A stretch of DNA of 64,000 nucleotides, from contig NZ_NNRI01000022.1 of assembly GCF_002270415.1 (NCBI RefSeq), forward strand, positions 1,322,236-1,386,235, read 5' to 3'. The stretch comes from Mesorhizobium sophorae (GTDB lineage: Bacteria; Pseudomonadota; Alphaproteobacteria; Rhizobiales; Rhizobiaceae). Under the pieces are notes generated by a model that saw only the letters and a list, made by a program, of their open reading frames with translations, had not been told where the DNA came from and made no database searches. Below, piece after piece: positions 17,196 through 25,985 of the stretch (positions are counted from its first letter, which is position 1; the number at the start of each line of letters is the position of its first letter). A program made the position numbers and the translations under genes.

Positions 17196-18641
17196 TCACG
17201 CGTTCAGCGCGCGGCCATAGGCGTCGAGCACGCTTTCCTTCATCATCTCCGAGAGCGTCGGATGCGGGAAGATGGTGTGCATCAGCTCTTCCTCGGTCGT
17301 CTCCAGGTTCATCGCCACGACAAAGCCTTGGATCAGTTCGGTCACCTCGGCGCCGACCAAATGCGCGCCGAGCAGCTGACCTGTCTTCTTGTCGAAGATG
17401 GTCTTCACGAAGCCCTGGTCCTCGCCAAGCGCAATGGCCTTGCCGTTGGCGGCGAACTGGAACCTTCCGACCCGGATATCCCAGCCTTCGGCCTTGGCCT
17501 TGGCCTCCGTCAGGCCGACGGAGGCGACCTGCGGATTGCAGTAGGTGCAGCCCGGAATCTTGAGCTTGTCGGTGGCATGCACGCCGGGAAAGTTGGCAAT
17601 CTTTTCGACGCACACTACGCCCTCGTGCTCTGCCTTGTGGGCAAGCATCGGCGGGCCGGCGACATCGCCGATGGCATAAATGCCGGGCACATTGGTTTTG
17701 CCGTAGCCGTCGATGACAATACAGCCCCGGTCAGTCTTCACGCCCAGCGCCTCAAGCCCGAGGTTTTCGATGTTGCCCTGCACGCCGACGGCCGAGATCA
17801 TGCGGTCGGCGGTGATCTTCTCGACTTTGCCGTCCTTCATCTCGACATGCGCGGTGACCGAATTCGCGCCCTTCTCGACCTTGGTTACCTTGGCCTCGAG
17901 AATGATCTTCATGCCTTGCTTCTCGAACTGCTTTTGCGCGAATTTCGAGACTTCGGCGTCCTCGACCGGCATCACCGCAGGCAGGAGTTCGACAACCGTC
18001 ACTTCGGCGCCCATGGTGCGGTAGAAGGAGGCGAATTCGATGCCGATGGCGCCTGAACCCATGACCAGCAGCGATTTCGGCATCTCCTTCGGCACCATGG
18101 CTTCGAAGTAGGTCCAGATCAGCTTGCCATCCGGCTCGATGCCGGGCAGCGCGCGCGGCCGGGCGCCGGTCGCCAGAATGATGTGCTTGGCGGTGTAGGT
18201 GCCCTCACCCTTGACGCCTTTCGGCACCGGCGGCTGCGGCTCCATCGGCGTCTTGGCCGTCTTGGACACGACGATCTCACCCGGCTTCGAGAGCTTGGCT
18301 TCGCCCCAGATCACGTCGACCTTGTTCTTCTTCATCAGGAAGGCAACGCCGCCATTGAGTCGCAGCGAGACTTTTCGCGAACGGTCGACCACGGCAGAAG
18401 TGTCGACGCTGACCTTGCCGTCGAGCTTCAGCCCGTAATCCTTCAGGTGATCCGAATAGTGCATGATCTCGGCCGAGCGCAGCAGCGCCTTGGTCGGGAT
18501 GCAACCCCAGTTGAGGCAGATGCCGCCGAGATGCTCGCGCTCGACGATCGCCGTCTTAAAGCCAAGCTGGGCGGAACGCACCGCCGTGACATAGCCGCCC
18601 GGGCCGGAGCCGATGATGATGACGTCGTAGTTCTCAGCCAC
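17196..18641 (-). CDS. lpdA: Dihydrolipoyl dehydrogenase (E3)
   Basis: A 481-residue flavoprotein that reoxidises the lipoyl groups of pyruvate dehydrogenase and other 2-oxoacid dehydrogenases. It has the FAD-binding IIIGSGPGGYVTAV, the redox-active disulfide GGICLNWGCIPTK, the NAD-binding VMGSGAIGIEFASF and the C-terminal HPTLSE with the active-site histidine. It starts with GTG at 18641, supported by an AAGGAG ribosome-binding site 7 bases upstream. It lies downstream of pdhABC with two unrelated genes between. Confidence 0.96.
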   Translation of the reverse strand: MAENYDVIIIGSGPGGYVTAVRSAQLGFKTAIVEREHLGGICLNWGCIPTKALLRSAEIMHYSDHLKDYGLKLDGKVSVDTSAVVDRSRKVSLRLNGGVAFLMKKNKVDVIWGEAKLSKPGEIVVSKTAKTPMEPQPPVPKGVKGEGTYTAKHIILATGARPRALPGIEPDGKLIWTYFEAMVPKEMPKSLLVMGSGAIGIEFASFYRTMGAEVTVVELLPAVMPVEDAEVSKFAQKQFEKQGMKIILEAKVTKVEKGANSVTAHVEMKDGKVEKITADRMISAVGVQGNIENLGLEALGVKTDRGCIVIDGYGKTNVPGIYAIGDVAGPPMLAHKAEHEGVVCVEKIANFPGVHATDKLKIPGCTYCNPQVASVGLTEAKAKAEGWDIRVGRFQFAANGKAIALGEDQGFVKTIFDKKTGQLLGAHLVGAEVTELIQGFVVAMNLETTEEELMHTIFPHPTLSEMMKESVLDAYGRALNA

Positions 18642-18656
18642 GATTTTCTCCTTGAT

Positions 18657-19294
18657 TCACGATTCCAGCATGCCGCGCACGAGGGGCGCTAACGCCTCGC
18701 CGATGTTGCGCGTATTTTCGGCATCGAGATGGACGCCGTCGAGCGGTGTACATCTAGCGACGCTCGCTGCATCAAAAAAGCCGCAGCCCATCTCGTTGGC
18801 GGCGGTTTGATAAAAGCGGCGAGCTTGGGCGACTCGATTGCACCCGTTCCCAACATTTCGGCGTAGTCCACCTTGCGGGTTTCCACGATATGCGGTGGCG
18901 CAACCAGGATAATCCTGGGGGCGGCACCGCCGAATGGATAGGCGTGCCCCCTCACGATTTCGACGAGGCGTCGCATGCCATAGGACGCTATGACTGCGCT
19001 GCCATGAATCGACGGCTTCATGTCGTTGGAGCCAAGCATGATGACGATCAGATCGATCGGCGAATGCGTGCTCAGGATCGTCGGCAATATCCGGGCACCG
19101 TTTCGGTCCGCGCCCGACAAGAAGTCGTCGTAGGCCGTGGTGCGGCCGCCCAGTCCCTCGGCAATGACGTGGAAGCTCGGTCCGAGCGCTCTCGCCAGTG
19201 TGGTTGGCCACTGGTCTTCATGTTCATGTCGACCCAAAGTCTCCGGGTCGTGTCCCCAGGTCAGCGAATCGCCGTAGCACAGAACTGTCTTCAT
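18657..19294 (-). pseudogene. SGNH/GDSL hydrolase (arylesterase-like) with a -1 frameshift
   Basis: The frame starting at 19294 (MKTVLCYGDSLTWGHD) holds the GDSL block, the GLGGRTT block and the GSNDMK block of an SGNH esterase. After ...ESPKLA, near 18816-18820, it shifts and continues as non-family sequence to a stop near 18689. The next frame carries the expected end: FYQTAANEMGCGFFDAA and the catalytic DGVHLD, with a TGA at 18657-18659. Adding one C to the GCGGC run (minus strand GCCGC to GCCCGC) restores a continuous product of about 212 residues. As written, the encoded protein lacks the Asp-His pair of the catalytic triad. It could be a real recent mutation or a single-base sequencing error; lpdA follows 16 bp downstream. 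Confidence 0.8.
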
Positions 19295-19713
19295 GCACCC
19301 ACACCCACCTGTGCCTTGATCAAACCGCGTCTTACCCGCCAGCTCACGAACAGCCAGTGAAGAATGATCGTCACCAGCCCCGGCAGGCCAAAGCCGACCA
19401 CCATGGGAATGTCCTTCTTCACCACCGCGGCACCGCTGTCGGCGTAGAGGACAAGCGCGACCAGCAGGGCAAGCAACACCGCAAACACGATCAGCAGCCA
19501 CTTACCCGTCCTGGCCACCGCCGCGACCGGATCCGTCATGAACTGCGCCACGAAGAAGACGAAGGTAACCATGAAGGTCACCAGCACCGAGAACATGAAA
19601 ACGAGGATGTATTCTTCCTCGGCGCCAGTGGCGATGGCCAACCACTGCGCGACCAGCCCGCCGGCCAAACCGGAAAGAATGAGAGCGAAAAGGCTGGTGA
19701 AGAATGTCCGCAC
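19291..19713 (-). CDS. Small polytopic membrane protein, unknown function
   Basis: A 140-residue protein with four predicted transmembrane helices (about 5-30, 36-60, 70-92 and 102-125) and short loops; the C-terminus is basic (SWRVRRGLIKAQ). I do not recognise a family. It overlaps the SGNH hydrolase start by 4 bp (ATGA) and begins 14 bp after pdhC, so it is likely in the pdh transcript. No catalytic motif is visible. Confidence 0.75.
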   Translation of the reverse strand: MRTFFTSLFALILSGLAGGLVAQWLAIATGAEEEYILVFMFSVLVTFMVTFVFFVAQFMTDPVAAVARTGKWLLIVFAVLLALLVALVLYADSGAAVVKKDIPMVVGFGLPGLVTIILHWLFVSWRVRRGLIKAQVGVGA

Positions 19714-19727
19714 CGCCCTTTCCCTTC

Positions 19728-21104
19728 CTAGACCAGCATGCCCATCGGGTTCTCGATCAGGCGTTTGAAGGCAACCAGCAGTTCGGCCCCCAGCGCACCA
19801 TCGACGGCGCGATGGTCGGTCGACAGCGTCACCGACATCACGGTGGCTATCTTGATCTCGCCGTTCTTGACCACCGCCCGCTCTTCACCGGCGCCGACCG
19901 CCAGGATCGTCGCATGCGGCGGGTTGATCACCGCGGCAAAGTCCTTGATGCCGAACATGCCGAGGTTGGACACCGCCGTGGTGCCGCCCTGATACTCTTC
20001 CGGCTTCAGCTTGCGGCTGCGCGCCCGGCTGGCCAGGTCCTTCATCTCGGTGGAGATGGTCGACAGCGTCTTTTCGTCCGCCTTGCGGATGATCGGCGTG
20101 ATCAGACCACCGGGGATCGACACCGCAACGCCGACATCAGCATGCTTGTGCTTGACCATGGCGCTTTCGGTCCACGATGCATTGGCATCCGGCACCGCCT
20201 TCAGCGCCAGCGCCATTGCCTTGATCACCATGTCGTTGACCGACAGCTTGTAGGCCGGCACGTCACCCTTTTCAGTCTTCTTGACTGGGGCTGCCGCATT
20301 GATCTGCGTGCGCAATGCCAAGAGCGCATCGAGTTCGCAGTCGAGTGTCAGGTAGAAATGCGGGATGGTCGTCTTGGCCTCGACTAGGCGGCGCGCGATG
20401 GTCTTGCGCATATTGTCGTGCGGGACGAGTTCGTAGGAGCCTTGCTCGAACAGTTTCAGCACCTGCTCGTCCGACATCGCCTTCACCGGCGCGGCGGCAG
20501 CAGCCGCAGCCGCCGGAGCACCCGCTGGCGCTGCCTTGGCGGCAGGCTTGACGCCGCCACCGGCAATCGCCGCATCGACATCGGCTTTCACCACGCGGCC
20601 ATGCGGGCCGGTGCCGGTCACGGCAGACACATCGACACCGGCTTCGCTGGCGATGCGGCGGGCGAGCGGCGACGCAAAGGTGCGCTCGCCAGAGGCATGG
20701 CCGTTGGCGGCCGGAGCCGCTACTGCCTTGGATGCGGGCGCAGGCTCGGCCTTTGGCGCCTCAGCCCTTGGTGCTTCCGCCTTAGGTGCCTCCGTTTTCG
20801 GGGCTTCCGCTTTCGCTGGCGCAGCAGCGCCACCGCTGTTCGCAGCGGCGCCGGCGTCTTCGCCTTCGGCAGCGAGCACGGCGATCAGCGCATTGACCTT
20901 GACGCCTTCTGTGCCGGCCGGAACGACAAGCTTTGCAACCGTGCCCTCGTCGACAGCTTCGACTTCCATTGTTGCCTTGTCGGTCTCGATCTCAGCAATG
21001 ACATCGCCGGGCGAAACCTTGTCGCCCTCCTTGACCAGCCACTTTGACAGATTGCCCTCTTCCATCGTGGGCGACAGGGCCGGCATGGTGATGTTGATTG
21101 GCAT
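19728..21104 (-). CDS. pdhC: Pyruvate dehydrogenase E2, dihydrolipoyl acetyltransferase
   Basis: A 458-residue E2 subunit: N-terminal lipoyl domain (1-76) with the lipoylated lysine in ETDKATMEVEA; an Ala/Pro/Lys/Glu-rich hinge with repeated EAPK units (about 90-125); a peripheral-subunit-binding domain (FASPLARRIASEAGVDVSAV); and the acetyltransferase core ending with the active-site motif DHRAVDGALGAELL. It transfers acetyl groups from lipoamide to CoA. It follows pdhB by 18 bp in a pdhA-pdhB-pdhC operon. The high Ala/Pro content of the linker is normal for the family. Confidence 0.96.
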   Translation of the reverse strand: MPINITMPALSPTMEEGNLSKWLVKEGDKVSPGDVIAEIETDKATMEVEAVDEGTVAKLVVPAGTEGVKVNALIAVLAAEGEDAGAAANSGGAAAPAKAEAPKTEAPKAEAPRAEAPKAEPAPASKAVAAPAANGHASGERTFASPLARRIASEAGVDVSAVTGTGPHGRVVKADVDAAIAGGGVKPAAKAAPAGAPAAAAAAAAPVKAMSDEQVLKLFEQGSYELVPHDNMRKTIARRLVEAKTTIPHFYLTLDCELDALLALRTQINAAAPVKKTEKGDVPAYKLSVNDMVIKAMALALKAVPDANASWTESAMVKHKHADVGVAVSIPGGLITPIIRKADEKTLSTISTEMKDLASRARSRKLKPEEYQGGTTAVSNLGMFGIKDFAAVINPPHATILAVGAGEERAVVKNGEIKIATVMSVTLSTDHRAVDGALGAELLVAFKRLIENPMGMLV

Positions 21105-21122
21105 TTTGTCCTCCCGCCCGGT

Positions 21123-22508
21123 TCAGCGATACGTGACGGCTTTAACCGCCTCGATGACCTCGCCGACATTCGGCAACGCCAGCTTTTCGAGGTTCGCCGC
21201 ATAGGGCATCGGCACGTCTTTGCCGGCAATGGTGATGACCGGGGCGTCAAGGAAATCGAAGGCTCGCTGCGACACCTGGTTGGCGATGTGATCGCCGACC
21301 GAGCTCTGCGGATATCCCTCTTCCACGACGATCAACCGGTTGGTCTTCTTGACCGAGGCGACGACCGTGTCGAGGTCGAGCGGGCGGATGGTCCTGAGGT
21401 CGATGATCTCGGCGTCGATGCCCATGCCGCGCAGCTCGGATTCAGCCTTGACCGCATAGGTCATGCCGATGCCGAAGGAGACGATGGTGACGTCCTTGCC
21501 GGTCTTGTGGATGCGCGCCTTGCCGATCGGCAGCACGAAATCATCCAGCTTCGGCACGTCGAAGGAATGACCGTAGAGGATTTCGTTCTCGAGGAAGATA
21601 ACCGGATTGGGATCGCGGATCGCCGCCTTGAGCAGGCCCTTGGCGTCGGCAGCGGTGTAGGGCATCACGACCTTGAGGCCGGGAATGTGGCTGTACCAAG
21701 CGGCATAGCACTGTGAATGCTGAGCTGCGACGCGAGCGGCGGCGCCGTTCGGTCCACGGAACACGATCGGCGCGCCCATCTGGCCGCCCGACATATAGAG
21801 CGTCTTGGCAGCCGAGTTGATGATCTGGTCGATCGCCTGCATGGCGAAGTTGAAGGTCATAAACTCGACGATCGGCTTCAAACCGGCCATCGCCGCGCCG
21901 ACGCCGACGCCGGCAAAGCCATGCTCGGTGATCGGCGTGTCGACGACGCGCCGCGGCCCGAACTCCTGCAGCAGTCCCTGCGTGATCTTGTAGGCGCCCT
22001 GGTATTCGGCAACTTCCTCGCCCATGACGAAGACATCGCCGTCGCGGCGCATTTCCTCGGCCATCGCATCACGCAGCGCTTCGCGCACCGTGGTCGAGAC
22101 CATTTCCGTCCCGGCCGGAACATCCGGATCGGCGGCGATTTCCGTCTTCGGGGCGGCTGCGACCGGTGCTGAGGCCTCGCTTTTGGCTGCCGCCGGCGCA
22201 GGCGCCGCTGTTTCAGCCTTCGGGGGTTCTTCGCCGATGCCTTCGCCGGCCTTGTCGACATCTTCGCCGTCAACCGCGAGTACGGCGATCACTGCATTGA
22301 CCTTGACGCCTTCGGTGCCGGCAGGAACCACGATCTTGGCAAGGGTGCCTTCATCGACGGCTTCGACTTCCATCGTCGCCTTGTCGGTTTCGATCTCGGC
22401 GATGACGTCACCGGCGACGACCTTGTCGCCCTCGTTCTTCAACCACTTGGAAAGATTGCCCTCTTCCATGGTCGGCGAGAGAGCGGGCATGAGAATTTCG
22501 ATCGGCAT
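21123..22508 (-). CDS. pdhB: Pyruvate dehydrogenase E1 beta with an N-terminal lipoyl domain
   Basis: A 461-residue protein. Residues 1-80 form a lipoyl domain nearly identical to that of the neighbouring PdhC (MPIEILMPALSPTMEEGNL, ETDKATMEVEA), then an Ala/Pro/Glu linker (about 85-135), then the transketolase-like E1 beta (TVREALRDAMAEEMRRD, the GAAMAGLKPIVEFM region, EGYPQSSVGDH). A lipoyl domain fused to E1 beta is characteristic of rhizobial and other alphaproteobacterial complexes. With PdhA it decarboxylates pyruvate. It lies 15 bp after pdhA. Confidence 0.96.
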   Translation of the reverse strand: MPIEILMPALSPTMEEGNLSKWLKNEGDKVVAGDVIAEIETDKATMEVEAVDEGTLAKIVVPAGTEGVKVNAVIAVLAVDGEDVDKAGEGIGEEPPKAETAAPAPAAAKSEASAPVAAAPKTEIAADPDVPAGTEMVSTTVREALRDAMAEEMRRDGDVFVMGEEVAEYQGAYKITQGLLQEFGPRRVVDTPITEHGFAGVGVGAAMAGLKPIVEFMTFNFAMQAIDQIINSAAKTLYMSGGQMGAPIVFRGPNGAAARVAAQHSQCYAAWYSHIPGLKVVMPYTAADAKGLLKAAIRDPNPVIFLENEILYGHSFDVPKLDDFVLPIGKARIHKTGKDVTIVSFGIGMTYAVKAESELRGMGIDAEIIDLRTIRPLDLDTVVASVKKTNRLIVVEEGYPQSSVGDHIANQVSQRAFDFLDAPVITIAGKDVPMPYAANLEKLALPNVGEVIEAVKAVTYR

Positions 22509-22523
22509 GTCCTTGCCCTCCCG

Positions 22524-23561
22524 TTACAATACGATATCGGTCCAGAGCTCGGACGGATCCGGCTCCGCGTCGTTCTGGGCAAATTCGGCGGCGTCCGCGA
22601 CGACGTCGCGAACCTCCTTGTCGACGGTCTTCAGTTCGTCCTCAGTCGCCCACTTCTTCTCTATCAGCCGCGCCTTGACCTGCTCGATCGGGTCATGCTC
22701 GGAGCGCATCTTCTGCACTTCTTCCTTGGAACGATACTTCGCCGGGTCGGACATCGAGTGGCCGCGGTAGCGATAAGTCTGCATTTCGAGGATCAGCGGG
22801 CCGTTGCCGGCACGGCACCATTCGGTGGCCAGATCGCCCGCAGCCTTGACGGCGCGGACATCCATGCCGTCGACCTGCAGCCCGGGAATCTTGAACGAGG
22901 CGCCGCGATGCGAAAAGTCCGTCTCCGCCGACGAGCGCGAGACAGAAGTGCCCATGGCATAGCGGTTGTTCTCGATGATGTAGATCACCGGCAGCTTCCA
23001 CAGCGAGGCCATGTTGAAGCTTTCATAGACCTGGCCCTGGTTGGCCGCACCATCGCCGAAATAGGTCAGCGACACATTGTTGTTGTCGCGGTAGCGATTG
23101 GCGAAGGCGAGACCAGTGCCGAGCGACACCTGCGCGCCGACGATGCCATGGCCGCCGTAGAAATGCTTCTCCTTGGAGAACATGTGCATGGAGCCGCCCT
23201 TGCCCCTGGACAGGCCGCCACGACGTCCGGTCAGCTCAGCCATGACGCCGCGCGGTGAAAGCTCCATGGCCAGCATGTGGCCGTGGTCGCGATAGGCGGT
23301 GATCATCTGGTCGCCCTGGATCAGCGCCATCTTCATGCCCGTGACGACCGCCTCCTGGCCGATATAGAGATGGCAGAAGCCACCGATGAAGCCCATGCCG
23401 TAAAGCTGGCCGGCCTTTTCCTCGAAACGACGGATGAGCAGCATGTGCCGGTAGGCGGCAAGCTCTTCCTCCTTGGTGAACTCTGCAGGCTTGGGGGCCG
23501 AAAGCCCCATTTTGCCGTCGGATTTGGATTTGGCAGGCGCTTTTCTGGCTGCGGTGGCCAT
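22524..23561 (-). CDS. pdhA: Pyruvate dehydrogenase E1 alpha
   Basis: A 345-residue thiamine-diphosphate enzyme subunit. The ThDP motif starts at YFGDGAANQG and ends at VIYIIENN. The phosphorylation-loop region YRGHSMSDPAKYR, typical of E1 alpha, is present. The N-terminal tail is Lys/Ala-rich (AARKAPAKSKSDGK), as in other rhizobia. First gene of the pdhABC operon; 194 bp without a gene lie upstream, before divIC, and probably hold the pdh promoter, though no consensus can be fixed by eye. Confidence 0.96.
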   Translation of the reverse strand: MATAARKAPAKSKSDGKMGLSAPKPAEFTKEEELAAYRHMLLIRRFEEKAGQLYGMGFIGGFCHLYIGQEAVVTGMKMALIQGDQMITAYRDHGHMLAMELSPRGVMAELTGRRGGLSRGKGGSMHMFSKEKHFYGGHGIVGAQVSLGTGLAFANRYRDNNNVSLTYFGDGAANQGQVYESFNMASLWKLPVIYIIENNRYAMGTSVSRSSAETDFSHRGASFKIPGLQVDGMDVRAVKAAGDLATEWCRAGNGPLILEMQTYRYRGHSMSDPAKYRSKEEVQKMRSEHDPIEQVKARLIEKKWATEDELKTVDKEVRDVVADAAEFAQNDAEPDPSELWTDIVL

Positions 23562-23755
23562 GCATCACTCCCTGTTGGCGTCTCTTTGCGGACATTAGGG
23601 CAGGATCAAATCCGCCCTGGGGAGATCAGCTCCTCCCCACCGATTTTGGAGAGGCTAACACGCGCTAGAGCGTTATGCCATGCCGAAATTGCATAGCTCA
23701 CATGCGTCTAAGCGATTAAAATCATTGAAAATATTGGCTATTAACTGAAACCTGG

Positions 23756-24085
23756 TTACTTCGTCGAGACCGGCAACATGATGGTGATTTCGTCAGCCTG
23801 GGACAGATTGAGCGCCTTGCGCGCCTGCTCGTCGAGCATGTCCTTCTCGATCGACCCTTCATGCATGAGCCGAACGCGCCGTTCGAGCTCCATCCGGCGT
23901 GCCTTGATCGCGTCGAGCTGACCTTGCAGCGCAACCGTCTGGGCTTCCAGCTGATATTTCGAGTTGATGCCGAATTCGCCGTGGTAGGCATGAAAGCCGA
24001 AATAGGCCAGGAACGCCACGCAGAGCGAGGGAATGATCAGCCGGCCGGTGTTTCTCTGCTTGTGCTGACGCGTCCACATATCCAA
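23756..24085 (-). CDS. Septum formation initiator family protein (DivIC/FtsB-like)
   Basis: A 109-residue small bitopic membrane protein: a short cytoplasmic N-terminus (MWTRQHKQRN), one membrane helix (LIIPSLCVAFLAYFGFHAY) and a periplasmic coiled coil (SKYQLEAQTVALQGQLDAIKARRMELERRV written as separate heptads at about 40-75). This is the FtsB/DivIC layout, which links FtsL and FtsQ in the division complex. It lies between eno and pdhA, a position kept in many alphaproteobacteria and also matching the enteric eno-ftsB proximity. Confidence 0.87.
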   Translation of the reverse strand: MDMWTRQHKQRNTGRLIIPSLCVAFLAYFGFHAYHGEFGINSKYQLEAQTVALQGQLDAIKARRMELERRVRLMHEGSIEKDMLDEQARKALNLSQADEITIMLPVSTK

Positions 24086-24182
24086 GTCCTCGCGGCCGCG
24101 AACTCCTGCAGCTCCCCATCTTTTTCGCCCGATTGTGCTTAACGGACGGTTACGGATGACCGGCTGCGCGAGACCCGAAATG

Positions 24183-24212
24183 AAAAAGGGCGGGAATGCT
24201 CCCGCCCTTTCA
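24183..24212 (-). terminator. Rho-independent terminator of eno
   Basis: A strong GC hairpin (AAAGGGCGGGAG CATT CCCGCCCTTT, read on the minus strand) followed by TTTTTCATTTC. It begins about 30 bp after the eno stop and separates eno from divIC. Confidence 0.88.
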
Positions 24213-24242
24213 TCAAATATCCCAGGCCCGGGTGTTTCCGGA

Positions 24243-25517
24243 TCAGCCCTTGACCACCGACTTGCCGGCGTAGCTCGCCTGCTTGCCGAGCTCTTCCTCG
24301 ATGCGGATCAGCTGGTTGTACTTGGCCATGCGCTCCGAGCGCGACAGCGAGCCGGTCTTGATCTGTCCGCAATTGGTGGCAACGGCGAGATCGGCTATGG
24401 TCGAATCCTCGGTTTCGCCCGAACGGTGCGACATGACGGCGGTGTAGCCGGCCTTGTGCGCAGTCTCGACGGCGTCGAGCGTTTCGGTCAGCGAGCCGAT
24501 CTGGTTGACCTTGACCAGGATCGAATTGGCGACGCCCATGCGGATGCCGTCACGCAGCCGTGCCGTGTTGGTGACGAACAGATCGTCGCCGACCAGTTGG
24601 GTCTTCTTGCCGATCAGGTCGGTCAGATACTTCCAACCTTCCCAGTCGTCCTCGGCAAGGCCGTCCTCGATCGAGATGATCGGATAGTCGGCGGCGAGCT
24701 TGGCCAGGTACTTGGCCTGGGCCTTGGGATCGCGGGTCTTCTTCTCGCCCTCATAGACGTAGTTGCCGTCCTTGAAGAACTCGGTGGCCGCGCAGTCGAG
24801 GCCGAGCGCGATCTCTTCGCCGGGCTTGAAGCCGGCCTTCTCGATCGATTCCATGATGAAGTCGAGCGCCACCGGCGCGCTCTTCAGGTTCGGGGCAAAG
24901 CCGCCCTCGTCGCCGACATTGGTGTTGTGGCCGGCATCCTTCAGTTTCTTCCTCAGCGTGTGGAAGATTTCTGAACCCCAGCGAACGCCTTCGCGCAGCG
25001 TCGGCGCGCCGATCGGCAGGATCATGAATTCCTGGAAGTCGATGGGGTTGTCGGCATGGGCGCCGCCGTTGATGATGTTCATCATCGGCACGGGCAGGAC
25101 GTGCGCCTTGGTGCCCCCGACATAGCGGTAGAGCGGCAGGCCGGCGGCATCGGCCGCTGCCTTGGCCACGGCCAGAGAAACGCCGAGGATGGCGTTGGCG
25201 CCGAGCCGGCTCTTGTTGGGCGTTCCGTCGAGCTCTATCATGGTTTGGTCGATATGGATCTGGTTTTCGGCTTCCATGCCGCCGATGGCCTCGAACAGCT
25301 CGCCATTCACTGCTTCGACTGCTTTGAGCACGCCCTTGCCGAGATAGCGGGCGCCGCCGTCGCGCAGTTCGACGGCCTCGTGGGCGCCGGTCGAGGCGCC
25401 TGACGGCACCGCAGCGCGGCCCATCGAGCCATCTTCGAGAACGACATCGACCTCGACGGTCGGATTTCCACGGCTGTCCAGGATTTCACGCCCGACAATG
25501 TCGATGATGGCGGTCAT
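24243..25517 (-). CDS. eno: Enolase
   Basis: A 424-residue glycolytic enzyme converting 2-phosphoglycerate to phosphoenolpyruvate. The start MTAIIDIVGREILDSRGNPT is the standard N-terminus, so the ATG at 25517 is used although the frame is open upstream. Visible active-site parts are the GASTGAHEA loop, the Mg2+ ligands (LGLDCAATEF, SIEDGLAEDDW, GDDLFVTN), the catalytic lysine region ILVKVNQIG and the enolase signature SHRSGETEDSTIADL. It precedes divIC and the pdh operon, grouping glycolysis with pyruvate oxidation. Confidence 0.98.
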   Translation of the reverse strand: MTAIIDIVGREILDSRGNPTVEVDVVLEDGSMGRAAVPSGASTGAHEAVELRDGGARYLGKGVLKAVEAVNGELFEAIGGMEAENQIHIDQTMIELDGTPNKSRLGANAILGVSLAVAKAAADAAGLPLYRYVGGTKAHVLPVPMMNIINGGAHADNPIDFQEFMILPIGAPTLREGVRWGSEIFHTLRKKLKDAGHNTNVGDEGGFAPNLKSAPVALDFIMESIEKAGFKPGEEIALGLDCAATEFFKDGNYVYEGEKKTRDPKAQAKYLAKLAADYPIISIEDGLAEDDWEGWKYLTDLIGKKTQLVGDDLFVTNTARLRDGIRMGVANSILVKVNQIGSLTETLDAVETAHKAGYTAVMSHRSGETEDSTIADLAVATNCGQIKTGSLSRSERMAKYNQLIRIEEELGKQASYAGKSVVKG

Positions 25518-25619
25518 TGCGATGTCCTCGATTGATCTGAAGAAGGGTCGCGCACGTCTTAGCCAAAGTGCCGCAAAAGGCAATCGGCCCGCTCGCAATT
25601 ATTGCCGTGGCGTCAGCTC

Positions 25620-25712
25620 AAAGCGTGTCCAGCCTGAACGGAGTCAAGCGCCGCATGGCATTCTCCCTAAACCAGGGGCTTGTTTGTGGCGATATGCATC
25701 AGGCGATTCACG
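25620..25712. repeat. Decayed copy of the rhizobial palindromic repeat (copy 3, about 93 bp)
   Basis: The segment AAAGCGTGTC...TGAACGGAGTCAAGCGCCGC...GATATGCATCAGG aligns by eye with the full repeats at 15.64 and 39.61 kb, but has many substitutions that break both palindromes. It lies in the 287 bp gap between eno and the small lipoprotein gene. Nothing else is recognised in that gap, though the eno promoter must be there. Confidence 0.55.
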
Positions 25713-25804
25713 AAGCGCAAATCGCTGTCATCATAAGTCATGTGCGGCGGATGTACTTCCGGCTATGGTGCGGGTGCGCGGGGCGAAACAGGAGGAGTTT
25801 CGCC

Positions 25805-25930
25805 ATGTCCCAGTTGAGTGGTATCGTGAGTCTGTTCCTGATCGCGGCGGCGTTTCTGACGTCGTGCGACAATCAGCAATCGCCACCCAAGGCAGCAGGG
25901 CCGCTACCGGCCTTGCATGTCAGCGAATAG
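25805..25930 (+). CDS. Small lipoprotein, 41 residues
   Basis: A short open frame starting MSQLSGIVSLFLIAAAFLTS and followed by CDNQQ: a hydrophobic signal helix ending in a lipobox (LTSC, cysteine at about residue 21), then about 20 polar residues. A strong ribosome-binding site (AGGAGG, 9 bases before the ATG) and an immediate downstream terminator support a real gene. The function is unknown; such rhizobial peptides are usually annotated as hypothetical lipoproteins. The acylated cysteine would anchor it to the inner or outer membrane. Confidence 0.7.
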   Translation: MSQLSGIVSLFLIAAAFLTSCDNQQSPPKAAGPLPALHVSE

Positions 25931-25946
25931 GCGCAGCATCGAATCC

Positions 25947-25976
25947 AAAAGGCCCCGTCTGAACGGGGCCTTTTGT
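25947..25976. terminator. Bidirectional Rho-independent terminator
   Basis: Perfect hairpin AAAAGGCCCCGT-CTGA-ACGGGGCCTTTT, with A/T runs on both sides. It serves the small lipoprotein gene on the plus strand and the PRC-barrel gene (ending at 25986) on the minus strand. Confidence 0.92.
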
Positions 25977-25985
25977 TTCCGGGCG

